Origin: Croceicoccus marinus
GTDB lineage: Bacteria > Pseudomonadota > Alphaproteobacteria > Sphingomonadales > Sphingomonadaceae
Length of the DNA: 64,000 bases
Assembly: GCF_001661675.2 (NCBI RefSeq)
Contig: NZ_CP019602.1
Coordinates: forward strand, 893,501-957,500
Reading direction: 5' to 3'
Shown: positions 56,988-64,000 of the stretch, piece by piece
How positions within the stretch are numbered: the first letter of the stretch is position 1
Layout of the letters: each line of letters begins with the position of its first letter
Program-made: the position numbers and the translations under genes
The notes under the pieces: generated by a model
Databases searched by the model: none
What the model saw: only the letters and a program-made list of their open reading frames with translations
What the model was told of the DNA's origin: nothing

Positions 56988-57815
56988 CTAAAGCGCGATC
57001 AGCGCGGTGGGAGCGGTCTTGCTGCTTTCGTCCACCGTCCAGCGCAGCACCTTCATGTCGCCTTCGACCACGGGGCCTTCATCGGTATTGTTGGTCAGGA
57101 TCTGGCCATCGGTGCGGATGGTGAACTGGCCATCGGGCAGCACGATCTGTGCGGCATCCTTGTCCCCGTCCTGCATCGCACCCATCGCCATCATCATCGG
57201 CAGACCCTGCCCCATGCCGGCCTGTTCCCCGCCGAAGCCGGGTGCCTGTACGCGGATGCTGCCGTCGCTGCGCGGCGTGACCGATACGAAATGCGTCATC
57301 CCCGGCATGTCCTCGAGGACCGGGAACAGGAAGCTGTGGGTGAGCACGCCTTCAGTCCGGTAGCGAACGTCATAGATTCCCTCGCCGCGATAGGACACCG
57401 CCTCCCAGCCGCGCATCTTGCGAAGCGTGGCGACCAGCTTCTCGGCGATTTCCGGATCACTGGGATCCATCCCGCCGAACATCTTGATGAACTGCTCCCT
57501 CTCGCGCGCATCCTCGCCCTGTTCGGCTTCCCACTCGGCGCGCTGCTGTTCGACCTCTTCCGCCGTGCAGTCGCGCGGTTCCATGCCGTCGTCGGCGCAT
57601 GAGGCCTCGAAAGGTTGGGTAGCGCCCATCTGCGCCAGCTGGTTCAGCCCCATGGTGGTGATCTCGCCCTCATAGCTGAACGCGAACACGCCCCCACTGG
57701 TCAGCAAGAGTTCGGATTCGAACTTGCCCGGCGTCAGGAAACAGGCCGACAGCGCAAGCGCTCCGCAGGCCGCGACGATGCCGCGCATCACGCGCGGAAA
57801 TGCTCCCCGTTCCAT
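56988..57815 (-). CDS. Hypothetical lipoprotein, 275 aa
   Basis: Start at 57815 or M10 at 57788. Lipobox LSAC (Cys about residue 25) marks a lipoprotein. The mature part starts with FLTPGKFESELLLTSGGVFAFSYEGEI, then an acidic linker with two Cys (ASCADD, RDCTAEE). A later beta-rich part is VRYRTEGVLTHSFLFPVLEDMPGMT. Met/Gly-rich GGEQAGMGQGLPMMMAMG follows. I know of similar proteins as conserved hypotheticals. Function unknown, envelope location likely. Confidence 0.75.
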   Translation of the reverse strand: MERGAFPRVMRGIVAACGALALSACFLTPGKFESELLLTSGGVFAFSYEGEITTMGLNQLAQMGATQPFEASCADDGMEPRDCTAEEVEQQRAEWEAEQGEDAREREQFIKMFGGMDPSDPEIAEKLVATLRKMRGWEAVSYRGEGIYDVRYRTEGVLTHSFLFPVLEDMPGMTHFVSVTPRSDGSIRVQAPGFGGEQAGMGQGLPMMMAMGAMQDGDKDAAQIVLPDGQFTIRTDGQILTNNTDEGPVVEGDMKVLRWTVDESSKTAPTALIAL

Positions 57816-57863
57816 TCTTCCCCCTTTCGCCGGATCAGCCGGTCCCCAAAGCGACCCTTTCCG

Positions 57864-58676
57864 TCATGAACCCTGCGGCGTACGCGTCGCGCAGGCGTAG
57901 AGCGAGATGGCCGCCGCGTTGGACACGTTCAGGCTCTCGACCGCCGAGCTGATCGGCAGGCGGGCGATCTGGTCGCAATGCTGCCCGATATTGTGGCGAA
58001 GTCCATCGCCTTCCGCGCCCAGCACCAGGGCGACCGGCCCGGTGGGCAGCGCCTCGGCCAAGGTCACTTCCCCATCGCCGTCCAGGCCGATGCGCCAATA
58101 TCCGGCCTCGGCAATCTCGTCGAGGGCGCGGGCAAGGTTCACCACCCGCACCCAGGGCAGCGTCTCCAGCGCGCCCGATGCCGATTTCGCCAGCACGCCC
58201 GATTCGGGCGGAGCATGGCGATCCTGCGTGACGATGCACACCGCGCCGAACGCCGCTGCCGAGCGCATGACCGCGCCCACGTTGTGCGGATCGGTCACCT
58301 GGTCGAGGATGACGATCGGCGCGGCCGGATCACCCTCGAGCACGTCCTTGAGGAACAGGTCGGGCAGGGGGTCGCATTCGATCACGATGTTCTGGTGCGG
58401 CGCATCGCGCGCGACCAGCCGGGCAAGGTCGGTATTCTGCGCGAATTCGACGCGCACGTCGGGGGCGGGCTCGATCCCCTCGGCCCGCAATTCGTCCATC
58501 ATCTCGTGCGTGGCCCAGATGCGGTTGATGCTGCGATGGGGGTTCTCCATCGCCGCGATCACCGCATGGCGGCCCCATAGCCGCACCGCACCCTTGGTCG
58601 CGCGCCCGCTGCCGCGTCCGCCCTGCATCCGACCTGCGCGCCCGCGCAATGCTTTCTTTTCGCCCTTGTTGGCCAC
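57864..58676 (-). CDS. rlmB: 23S rRNA (guanosine-2251-2'-O)-methyltransferase RlmB
   Basis: SPOUT methyltransferase. 270 aa from a GTG at 58676 with GAGG upstream, preceding the basic ANKGEKKALRGRAGR segment. Substrate-binding domain VRLWGRHAVIAAMENPHR. The knot has ILDQVTDPHNVGAVMRSAAAFGA, LVLGAEGDGLR and PISSAVESLNVSNAAAISLYA. TrmH-family; RlmB assigned by N-terminal domain. The upstream frame to 58847 overlaps tRNA leader sequence and is rejected. Confidence 0.9.
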   Translation of the reverse strand: MANKGEKKALRGRAGRMQGGRGSGRATKGAVRLWGRHAVIAAMENPHRSINRIWATHEMMDELRAEGIEPAPDVRVEFAQNTDLARLVARDAPHQNIVIECDPLPDLFLKDVLEGDPAAPIVILDQVTDPHNVGAVMRSAAAFGAVCIVTQDRHAPPESGVLAKSASGALETLPWVRVVNLARALDEIAEAGYWRIGLDGDGEVTLAEALPTGPVALVLGAEGDGLRHNIGQHCDQIARLPISSAVESLNVSNAAAISLYACATRTPQGS

Positions 58677-58853
58677 TGTAACCTCGTTTCCTGTCAGGCC
58701 GGTGCGGCCATGAAATTGCGTATTCCACGCGCTGTTGCCAGCACCCCCATTGACAGGCAAGCGCAGCTTCGCCAAAGGGGCGCCTCTCGGCCGATTGGCT
58801 CCGTTTTTCGGAGCATTTCGCCAGGGGCCTTCGGGCTCTTCTTGCACCGGTGT

Positions 58854-58939
58854 GGACAGGTGGCCGAGTGGTTAAAGGCAGCAGACTGTAAATCTGCCCG
58901 CGCAAGCGTACGCTGGTTCGAATCCAGCCCTGTCCACCA
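58854..58939 (+). tRNA. tRNA-Tyr(GTA)
   Basis: Class II tRNA of 86 nt with a long variable arm, acceptor GGACAGG/CCTGTCC and encoded CCA. Anticodon GTA in ACTGTAAAT. Confidence 0.95.
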
Positions 58940-58989
58940 CCGCGCCGCCTGAAGGCAAGCCCATCCGAGGCCGGGCCGAACCGAAAAAA

Positions 58990-59865
58990 TCACCCATCCA
59001 GCAGAGCCTGCAGCCGTGCCCGCAAATGGCTTACCAGGCCCGTGACCTTGGGTGCCTGTTGCCGCCGCGCGGAATAGACCGCCCAGATCGGCTCGTCCTG
59101 CGGCTTGTGGTCTTCCAGCACCGTCTGAAGCCGGCCAGCGGCCAGATGTTCGCCGACGTAGAACGCCGGGATCTGACACACGCCCATCCCGCCAAGACAG
59201 GCGTCCAGCAGCGATGCCCCGGAATTGCAGCGCCAGCGACCATCGGGCCGATAGCTCTGCCCATAGCGGAACTGCCATTGCGAGGCGGAGCCGACGAGGC
59301 ATTCGTGGGCGGACAGATCCTCGACCTGCATCGGCTTGCCATGGCGCGAAATATAATCGCGCGAGGCAACCGTGATCAGCTCGCGCTGCGCGACGCGGGT
59401 GGCGATCAGGCGGGAATCCTCCAGATGCCCGGTGCGGACCGCCAGGTCGTATCCGCGCCCCGCGATGTCGACGACGTCATTGTCGAGGTCGAGCTCCACC
59501 TGAATGCCCGCATGTTTCTGCGCGAATTCGCGCAGCAGCGGCGAGATGAAGCGCTCGCCCAGCGCATAGGAGCAGGTGACGCGCAGCAGGCCGAACGGCT
59601 CGTTATGCTGGCTGAGCGCGGCGATCGCTTCCTCGCGCTCCTCGACCAGGCGCTGGCATTGGGCGAAGAACGAGTGGCCGCTTTCGGTCAAGTAAACGGA
59701 GCGGGTCGTGCGGTTGAACAGCCGCGTGTCCAGCCGCTGTTCCAGCCGCGCGATCGACCGGCTCATATGCGTGACCGAAGCATTGAACGCCCGCGCGCCC
59801 GCGGTGAAGCTGCCCGCGCGGGCCACCGCCACGAATTCCTCGATCCCGTCCCAGCCGCCGATCAT
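58990..59865 (-). CDS. LysR family transcriptional regulator
   Basis: 291 aa. N-terminal winged helix (about 1-62) with [43 protein letters not shown], then the periplasmic-binding-like co-inducer domain. Divergent from frmA with 117 bp between starts, so it probably senses formaldehyde-derived compounds or glutathione adducts and controls the frmA run, as FrmR does elsewhere. Autoregulation is likely by position. Confidence 0.9.
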   Translation of the reverse strand: MIGGWDGIEEFVAVARAGSFTAGARAFNASVTHMSRSIARLEQRLDTRLFNRTTRSVYLTESGHSFFAQCQRLVEEREEAIAALSQHNEPFGLLRVTCSYALGERFISPLLREFAQKHAGIQVELDLDNDVVDIAGRGYDLAVRTGHLEDSRLIATRVAQRELITVASRDYISRHGKPMQVEDLSAHECLVGSASQWQFRYGQSYRPDGRWRCNSGASLLDACLGGMGVCQIPAFYVGEHLAAGRLQTVLEDHKPQDEPIWAVYSARRQQAPKVTGLVSHLRARLQALLDG

Positions 59866-59875
59866 GCCTGCCTCT

Positions 59876-59897
59876 ATTATTGCGATACGGGGATAAT
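59876..59897. promoter_or_regulatory. Putative LysR binding site
   Basis: ATTAT-12 bp-ATAAT inverted repeat next to the LysR start, inside the divergent gap before frmA. The shape fits a T-N11-A box. Low information content. Confidence 0.35.
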
Positions 59898-59982
59898 GCT
59901 TTGCAGTAATCGCGCTTTATCACCCTGCCGTGTAAAGGCTAGTGTCGCCGCCAATCGATTCATTTCCGTTGGAGCATGCCCC

Positions 59983-61095
59983 ATGAAGACCCGCGCCGCC
60001 GTCGCATTCGAAGCGAAGAAGCCGCTCGAGATCGTCGAAGTCGATCTGGAGGGTCCGAAGGAGGGCGAGGTGCTGGTCGAGATCATGGCGACCGGCCTGT
60101 GCCACACCGATGCCTACACGCTCGACGGGCTGGACAGCGAGGGCCTGTTCCCCTCGATCCTTGGCCACGAAGGCGCGGGCATCGTGCGCGAGATCGGACC
60201 CGGCGTTACCAGCGTGAAGCCCGACGATCATGTCATTCCGCTCTACACGCCCGAATGCCGCCAGTGTAAGTCGTGCCTGTCGGGCAAGACCAATCTGTGC
60301 ACCGCGATCCGCGCCACGCAGGGCAAGGGGGTGATGCCCGACGGCACCAGCCGCTTCAGCTACAAGGGCGAGATGATCCATCACTACATGGGCTGCTCGA
60401 CCTTCTCGAACTTCACCGTCCTGCCCGAAATCGCGGTTGCGAAGATCCGCGAGGATGCCCCCTTCAAGACCAGCTGCTATATCGGCTGCGGCGTGACCAC
60501 GGGCGTTGGCGCGGTGACCAATACCGCCAAGGTGCAGGTGGGCGACAATGTGGTGGTGTTCGGCCTGGGCGGTATCGGCCTCAACGTGATCCAGGGCGCG
60601 AAGCTGGCGGGCGCGGCGAAGATCATCGGCATCGACATCAACCCCGACCGCGAGGAATGGGGCCGCAAGTTCGGCATGACCGAATTCCTCAACACCAGGG
60701 GGATGGGCCATGACGAGATCGTGCAGAAAATCGTCGCGATGACCGATGGCGGCGCGGACTACACCTTCGACTGCACCGGCAATACCAATGTCATGCGCAC
60801 CGCGCTTGAGGCATGCCACCGCGGCTGGGGCGAGAGCATCATCATCGGCGTGGCCGAAGCGGGCAAGGAAATCAGCACGCGCCCGTTCCAGCTTGTCACC
60901 GGGCGCGTATGGAAGGGCACCGCGTTCGGCGGCGCGAAGGGCCGGACCGATGTACCCAAGATCGTCGACTGGTACATGAACGGGCAGATCGAGATCGATC
61001 CGATGATCACCCATGTGCTGACACTGGACGAGATCAACAAGGGCTTCGACCTGATGCATGCGGGTGAGAGCATTCGCAGCGTCGTGGTCTATTGA
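59983..61095 (+). CDS. frmA: S-(hydroxymethyl)glutathione dehydrogenase (class III ADH)
   Basis: Oxidises S-hydroxymethylglutathione to S-formylglutathione. 370 aa from the ATG at 59983; longer upstream frame is antisense to the LysR gene. Catalytic zinc ligands C40 and H62, structural zinc C92/C95/C98/C106 ([16 protein letters not shown]), NAD loop [10 protein letters not shown]. The first gene of the formaldehyde oxidation run. Confidence 0.96.
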   Translation: MKTRAAVAFEAKKPLEIVEVDLEGPKEGEVLVEIMATGLCHTDAYTLDGLDSEGLFPSILGHEGAGIVREIGPGVTSVKPDDHVIPLYTPECRQCKSCLSGKTNLCTAIRATQGKGVMPDGTSRFSYKGEMIHHYMGCSTFSNFTVLPEIAVAKIREDAPFKTSCYIGCGVTTGVGAVTNTAKVQVGDNVVVFGLGGIGLNVIQGAKLAGAAKIIGIDINPDREEWGRKFGMTEFLNTRGMGHDEIVQKIVAMTDGGADYTFDCTGNTNVMRTALEACHRGWGESIIIGVAEAGKEISTRPFQLVTGRVWKGTAFGGAKGRTDVPKIVDWYMNGQIEIDPMITHVLTLDEINKGFDLMHAGESIRSVVVY

Positions 61096-61451
61096 TGCCG
61101 CGCAAGATCAACCTGGACGAGAAGTTCGCCCAGTTCTCCGACCACTGGGCGCCGCGCGTGGCGGGGCGCTACAACGGGAACGAGATCAGGCTGGTGCGCG
61201 CAGCGGGCGATTTCCAGTGGCATTGCCACCCCGACACCGACGAATTGTTCATCGTGGTCGAGGGCGAGCTCGTCATGGAATTCCGCGATCACGTCGAAAC
61301 GCTGGGGCCGGGCGAGATGATCGTCGTGCCGCGCGGCGTCGAACATTTCCCGCGCGTGCCCGAAGGTGAGGTCAGGATGATCGTCATCGACCCCGCCGAC
61401 ACCGCCAATACGGGCGACACATCCACCGCCTTCACTCCGCTCGAAATCTAG
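61095..61451 (+). CDS. Cupin domain protein
   Basis: 118 aa. Start shares one base with the frmA stop (TGATG). One cupin barrel with metal motif WHCHPDTDELFIVVEGELVMEF and second motif VPRGVEHFPRVPEGEV. No enzymatic assignment. Translation coupling to frmA suggests a role in glutathione or formaldehyde handling. Confidence 0.88.
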   Translation: MPRKINLDEKFAQFSDHWAPRVAGRYNGNEIRLVRAAGDFQWHCHPDTDELFIVVEGELVMEFRDHVETLGPGEMIVVPRGVEHFPRVPEGEVRMIVIDPADTANTGDTSTAFTPLEI

Positions 61452-61462
61452 GGAGAACGCCA

Positions 61463-61849
61463 ATGTTCAGCCATGTCCATGTCGGCAGCAACGACCCGGC
61501 CCGCGCCAAACGATTCTACGACGCGATCATGGCCGTGCTGGGCGGCGGGGAAGGGGTCAAGGATCCCGAGCGCGATCGCTATTTCTACAACCATGACGGC
61601 GCGATGCTGATCGTCGGCAAGCCGCTCGACGGGGGAGAGGCTACCGTCAGCAATGGCGCGACCATCGGCTTTCGCGTCGACAGCCCCGAACAGGGCGACG
61701 AATGGGTGAAAGCAGGCATCGAGAACGGCGGCACGCTGATCGAGGATGCGCCCGGAATCCGCAAGAAGACCGCGGGCACGCTCTATCTCGCCTATCTGCG
61801 CGACCCGGACGGCAACAAGCTGTGCGCGCTGAAGTTCATGGACCGCTGA
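61463..61849 (+). CDS. VOC superfamily protein (glyoxalase-like)
   Basis: 128 aa. Two beta-alpha-beta-beta-beta units with FSHVHVGSNDPARAKRFYDAIM and the C-terminal LYLAYLRDPDGNKLCAL. Related to glyoxalase I and dioxygenases; glutathione-adduct chemistry fits the neighbours but is inferred. 11 bp after the cupin gene. Confidence 0.9.
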   Translation: MFSHVHVGSNDPARAKRFYDAIMAVLGGGEGVKDPERDRYFYNHDGAMLIVGKPLDGGEATVSNGATIGFRVDSPEQGDEWVKAGIENGGTLIEDAPGIRKKTAGTLYLAYLRDPDGNKLCALKFMDR

Positions 61850-61851
61850 TC

Positions 61852-62685
61852 ATGGAAACCGTCTCGGAAAACCGCAGCCACGGCGGCACGCAGGGCGTCT
61901 ATCGGCACCAGAGCACGGCGACGGGGACCGAGATGACCTTCTCCGTCTTCGTGCCCGACCATGCCGAGGGGCAGGTGCTGCCTGTCCTGACCTATCTGTC
62001 GGGGCTGACCTGCACCCACGCCAACGTGACCGAAAAGGGCGAGTATCGCGCGGCTTGCGCCAAGCACGGCATCGTCTTCGTCGCGCCCGACACCTCTCCG
62101 CGCGGTGAAGACGTGCCTGATGATGAAGCCTATGATTTCGGCAAGGGCGCGGCTTTCTACGTCGATGCCACGCAGGAGCCGTGGTCTGCGCATTACCGGA
62201 TGCGCAGCTATGTCGAGCACGAGCTTCCCGCGCTGATCCAGTCCCGCTTTCCGGTCGACATGGCGCGGCAGGGCATCACCGGCCATTCGATGGGCGGCCA
62301 CGGCGCGCTCACCATCTCGCTGCGCAATCCGGGGCGTTATCGTTCGACCAGCGCGTTCGCGCCGATCGCCAGCCCGCTGAACTGCCCGTGGGGAGAGAAG
62401 GCGCTGAGCGGCTATATCGGCGCGGACAGGGCCGAATGGCGGCAGTACGACGCCTGCGCCCTGATAGAGGACGGCGCGCGCCTGCCCGACCTGCTTGTCG
62501 ATCAGGGGACGGGCGACAATTTCCTCGAGGACCAGCTGAAGACGCATCTGCTGCAGCAGGCTGTCGACGCCGCCGGGATGACAGCGCAGATCCGGATGCA
62601 GCCGGGCTACGACCATTCCTATTACTTCATCTCGACCTTCATGGCCGACCATGTCGCGTGGCATGCCAACAGGCTGAAGCGCTGA
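61852..62685 (+). CDS. fghA: S-formylglutathione hydrolase
   Basis: Hydrolyses S-formylglutathione to formate and glutathione, completing the pathway. 277 aa from the ATG at 61852, two bases past the VOC stop. Esterase D fold with VLTYLSGLTCTHANV, nucleophile S146 in GHSMGGHG, and His in GYDHSYYFISTF. Same run as frmA. Confidence 0.96.
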   Translation: METVSENRSHGGTQGVYRHQSTATGTEMTFSVFVPDHAEGQVLPVLTYLSGLTCTHANVTEKGEYRAACAKHGIVFVAPDTSPRGEDVPDDEAYDFGKGAAFYVDATQEPWSAHYRMRSYVEHELPALIQSRFPVDMARQGITGHSMGGHGALTISLRNPGRYRSTSAFAPIASPLNCPWGEKALSGYIGADRAEWRQYDACALIEDGARLPDLLVDQGTGDNFLEDQLKTHLLQQAVDAAGMTAQIRMQPGYDHSYYFISTFMADHVAWHANRLKR

Positions 62686-62874
62686 CGGCCCGTTTGCCGT
62701 TTTCGAAAAGCTGATGCGGTTCGCCGCACCGACCCCTCAAACTATCCTATATGGGTAGGGGTTTTAACTCGAACTTTACCCTTTTGACCCATTCCATGAC
62801 CTGCGCACCGGGCGGTCATGGGATCCCGTCCGGCGCGATTTGGCACTTAATCGCACTTGCGAGGGACGGGGTTC

Positions 62875-64000
62875 ATGGTGAACGGTCGAGGGATGTTTTT
62901 GCTTGCGAGTACGGCGCTGGTCTGTCTGACCGGCTGCGGAGGTGGAGAAGCGGGTACGGAAAGCGTGGCATCCGTCCCGACGACAGTGATGCCTGTGGCC
63001 AAGCCGGCGCCGAAGCCGACCCCCACGCCCAAACCTTCGCCGAGCCCGGCTCCGGCGCCGGCGCCTTCGCCGACACCCAGCCCGGCTCCGGCCCCCGCGC
63101 CGACTCCTTCGCCGACGCCGGCTCCGGCCCCCGCGCCCAGCCCGTCGCCGACGCCCAGCCCTACTCCGGCTCCGACGCCTGCTCCAACGCCGACGCCCAC
63201 TCCGACACCGACGCCGACGCCTACGCCGTCCAGCGCGCCGCCGGGCACGATGATGATGGGGGCCGCCACGCATCTCAGCCAGGGCTGGGGGCTTCACACG
63301 CTCGACCGCGCCGACGACATATCGGTCGACCTGCTGCGTGACGGGCAGGAATGGGACCAGGTCGAACTGTCCAAGGGCACGCTCGACTTCTCGGGAGGCA
63401 CCGCGCAAAAGCTTGAGGCTGCGTGCAAGCGCGGCAAGAAGCTGCTGCTGGTCGAGATTCCGGTCAACCCGCACTATGACGGCGGAAAGTTCGTCTATTC
63501 CCCCGACGCACGCGCCGCTTTCGCCAAATATCTGCGCGCCGTGGCCGACCGCTACGGCAATTGCATCGCCGGGTTCGAGATCGGGAACGAGATCAATGGC
63601 GGCGGCAACCTCGGCCTGAAATACCCTGACGGCTACGACCTCGAAGACACCTATATCGCGCTGTTGAAGGACATTCAGACGGCGATGGGGTCCAGCCATC
63701 CGGACATCAAGATCATCGGCGGTTCGACCAACATGATCGGCACCGGCTATCTCGAACGCTTCTTCAAGGCGGGGATGCTGAACTATATCGATGGCGTCGC
63801 GGTCCACCCCTACAACGGCTATGCCTATAGCCTGCCGATGGAGATCGCCGCGCTGAAGAAGGCGATGCGCGACAACGGCAAGGAGGTCGAGATCTGGATG
63901 TCGGAGTTCGCTCACGACCATCCCGACCAGAAGCTTGCGGCATCGGAAGGCATCAAGTCCATCACGCTGATGGCGGCGAACGGCGTGGACGCGGCCGTGT
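62875..64000 (+). CDS. Proline-rich lipoprotein with clan GH-A hydrolase domain (partial)
   Basis: Runs off the right edge (375 codons seen). Lipobox LTGC (Cys21). A Pro-[Thr/Ser/Ala] linker spans about residues 43-118 and is followed by a TIM-barrel glycosidase-like domain starting [17 protein letters not shown]. The acid/base candidate is E239 in FEIGNEING and the nucleophile candidate E344 in IWMSEFAHD, the spacing of clan GH-A (GH5/GH39-like). It would be anchored to the membrane with the catalytic part on a stalk. Substrate unknown; a surface polysaccharide is likely. Confidence 0.8.
   Translation, partial: MVNGRGMFLLASTALVCLTGCGGGEAGTESVASVPTTVMPVAKPAPKPTPTPKPSPSPAPAPAPSPTPSPAPAPAPTPSPTPAPAPAPSPSPTPSPTPAPTPAPTPTPTPTPTPTPTPSSAPPGTMMMGAATHLSQGWGLHTLDRADDISVDLLRDGQEWDQVELSKGTLDFSGGTAQKLEAACKRGKKLLLVEIPVNPHYDGGKFVYSPDARAAFAKYLRAVADRYGNCIAGFEIGNEINGGGNLGLKYPDGYDLEDTYIALLKDIQTAMGSSHPDIKIIGGSTNMIGTGYLERFFKAGMLNYIDGVAVHPYNGYAYSLPMEIAALKKAMRDNGKEVEIWMSEFAHDHPDQKLAASEGIKSITLMAANGVDAAV
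62995..63232 (+). repeat. Pro-Thr/Pro-Ala/Pro-Ser codon repeat
   Basis: About 240 bp of alternating CCx and [AGT]Cx codons inside the lipoprotein gene, ending in an almost pure CCG-ACG run. Coding stalk; prone to slippage. Confidence 0.85.

Noticed and set aside
58750..58772. TTGACA as a tRNA-Tyr promoter
   Set aside because: It is about 100 bp upstream of the tRNA and lacks a usable -10 box.
62776..63921. Long minus-strand frames with Gly/Val/Ala or Arg repeats opposite the Pro-rich linker
   Set aside because: They are the complement of the Pro-Thr/Ala/Ser codons. The plus strand has a lipobox and a hydrolase domain.

Overview
This window is GC-rich (roughly 65 percent by eye), densely coding chromosomal DNA from an alphaproteobacterium. 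Gene content points to the order Sphingomonadales, perhaps Erythrobacteraceae. Clues are a LOV-HTH photoreceptor close to EL222 of Erythrobacter, a SapC-family protein, CpdR beside N-formylglutamate amidohydrolase, and several small exported proteins of a sphingomonad type. The placement is inferred from protein similarity by eye, not from a search. I see no insertion sequence, prophage, CRISPR array or rRNA operon.

Layout, left to right. 1-3.4 kb: phosphate starvation region with an OprO/OprP porin under arrays of Pho-box half-sites, the kinase PhoR and a small zinc-ribbon membrane protein; another Pho box at the left edge points to a further Pho gene outside. 3.7-3.9 kb: two tRNA-Glu genes. 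4.1-8.0 kb: paoABC periplasmic aldehyde oxidoreductase. 8-13.5 kb: small exported or membrane proteins (one frameshifted), a GNAT-nitrilase fusion, icd and a quinone reductase. 13.6-18 kb: tRNA-Val, cpdR, N-formylglutamate amidohydrolase, a SapC protein and an FAD-linked oxidase. 18-28 kb: RNA helicase, uvrD, rsmD and a pseudouridine synthase, ampG and folC. 28-36 kb: a long leftward run lapA-pyrF-hypothetical-GNAT-trpF-trpB-(60-aa membrane protein)-trpA-accD-folC, preceded by purB and a small heat-shock gene with a ROSE-like RNA thermometer.

36-38 kb holds grxC, a nitrilase-family amidohydrolase, a DUF1178 protein and tRNA-Arg(CCT). 38.2-43.4 kb is a compact three-gene operon for plant-type polysaccharide breakdown (exported esterase, GH27 alpha-galactosidase, GH43 arabinosidase/xylosidase). 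44-48.4 kb: tandem HD-GYP protein, PAP2 phosphatase, retropepsin-like protease and an EEP-family membrane protein. 48.6-51.3 kb: fasciclin protein, a 50-aa membrane peptide, the LOV-HTH regulator and an FAD oxidoreductase. 51.4-56.9 kb: dnaX, ybaB, lon and hup. 57-59 kb: a lipoprotein, rlmB and tRNA-Tyr. 59-62.7 kb: glutathione-dependent formaldehyde oxidation (LysR, frmA, cupin, VOC protein, fghA). The right edge cuts a proline-rich lipoprotein with a clan GH-A hydrolase domain.

Most of the window is ordinary core genome. I did not find a clearly new multi-gene system. The best leads are the membrane peptide translationally coupled between trpB and trpA, the unusually dense Pho half-site array over the porin start, the ROSE-like element, the isolated GH27/GH43/esterase operon beside a tRNA, the degenerate tandem HD-GYP protein, and a pair of tandem duplications at both ends of paoA, one of which multiplies the next gene's ribosome-binding site.
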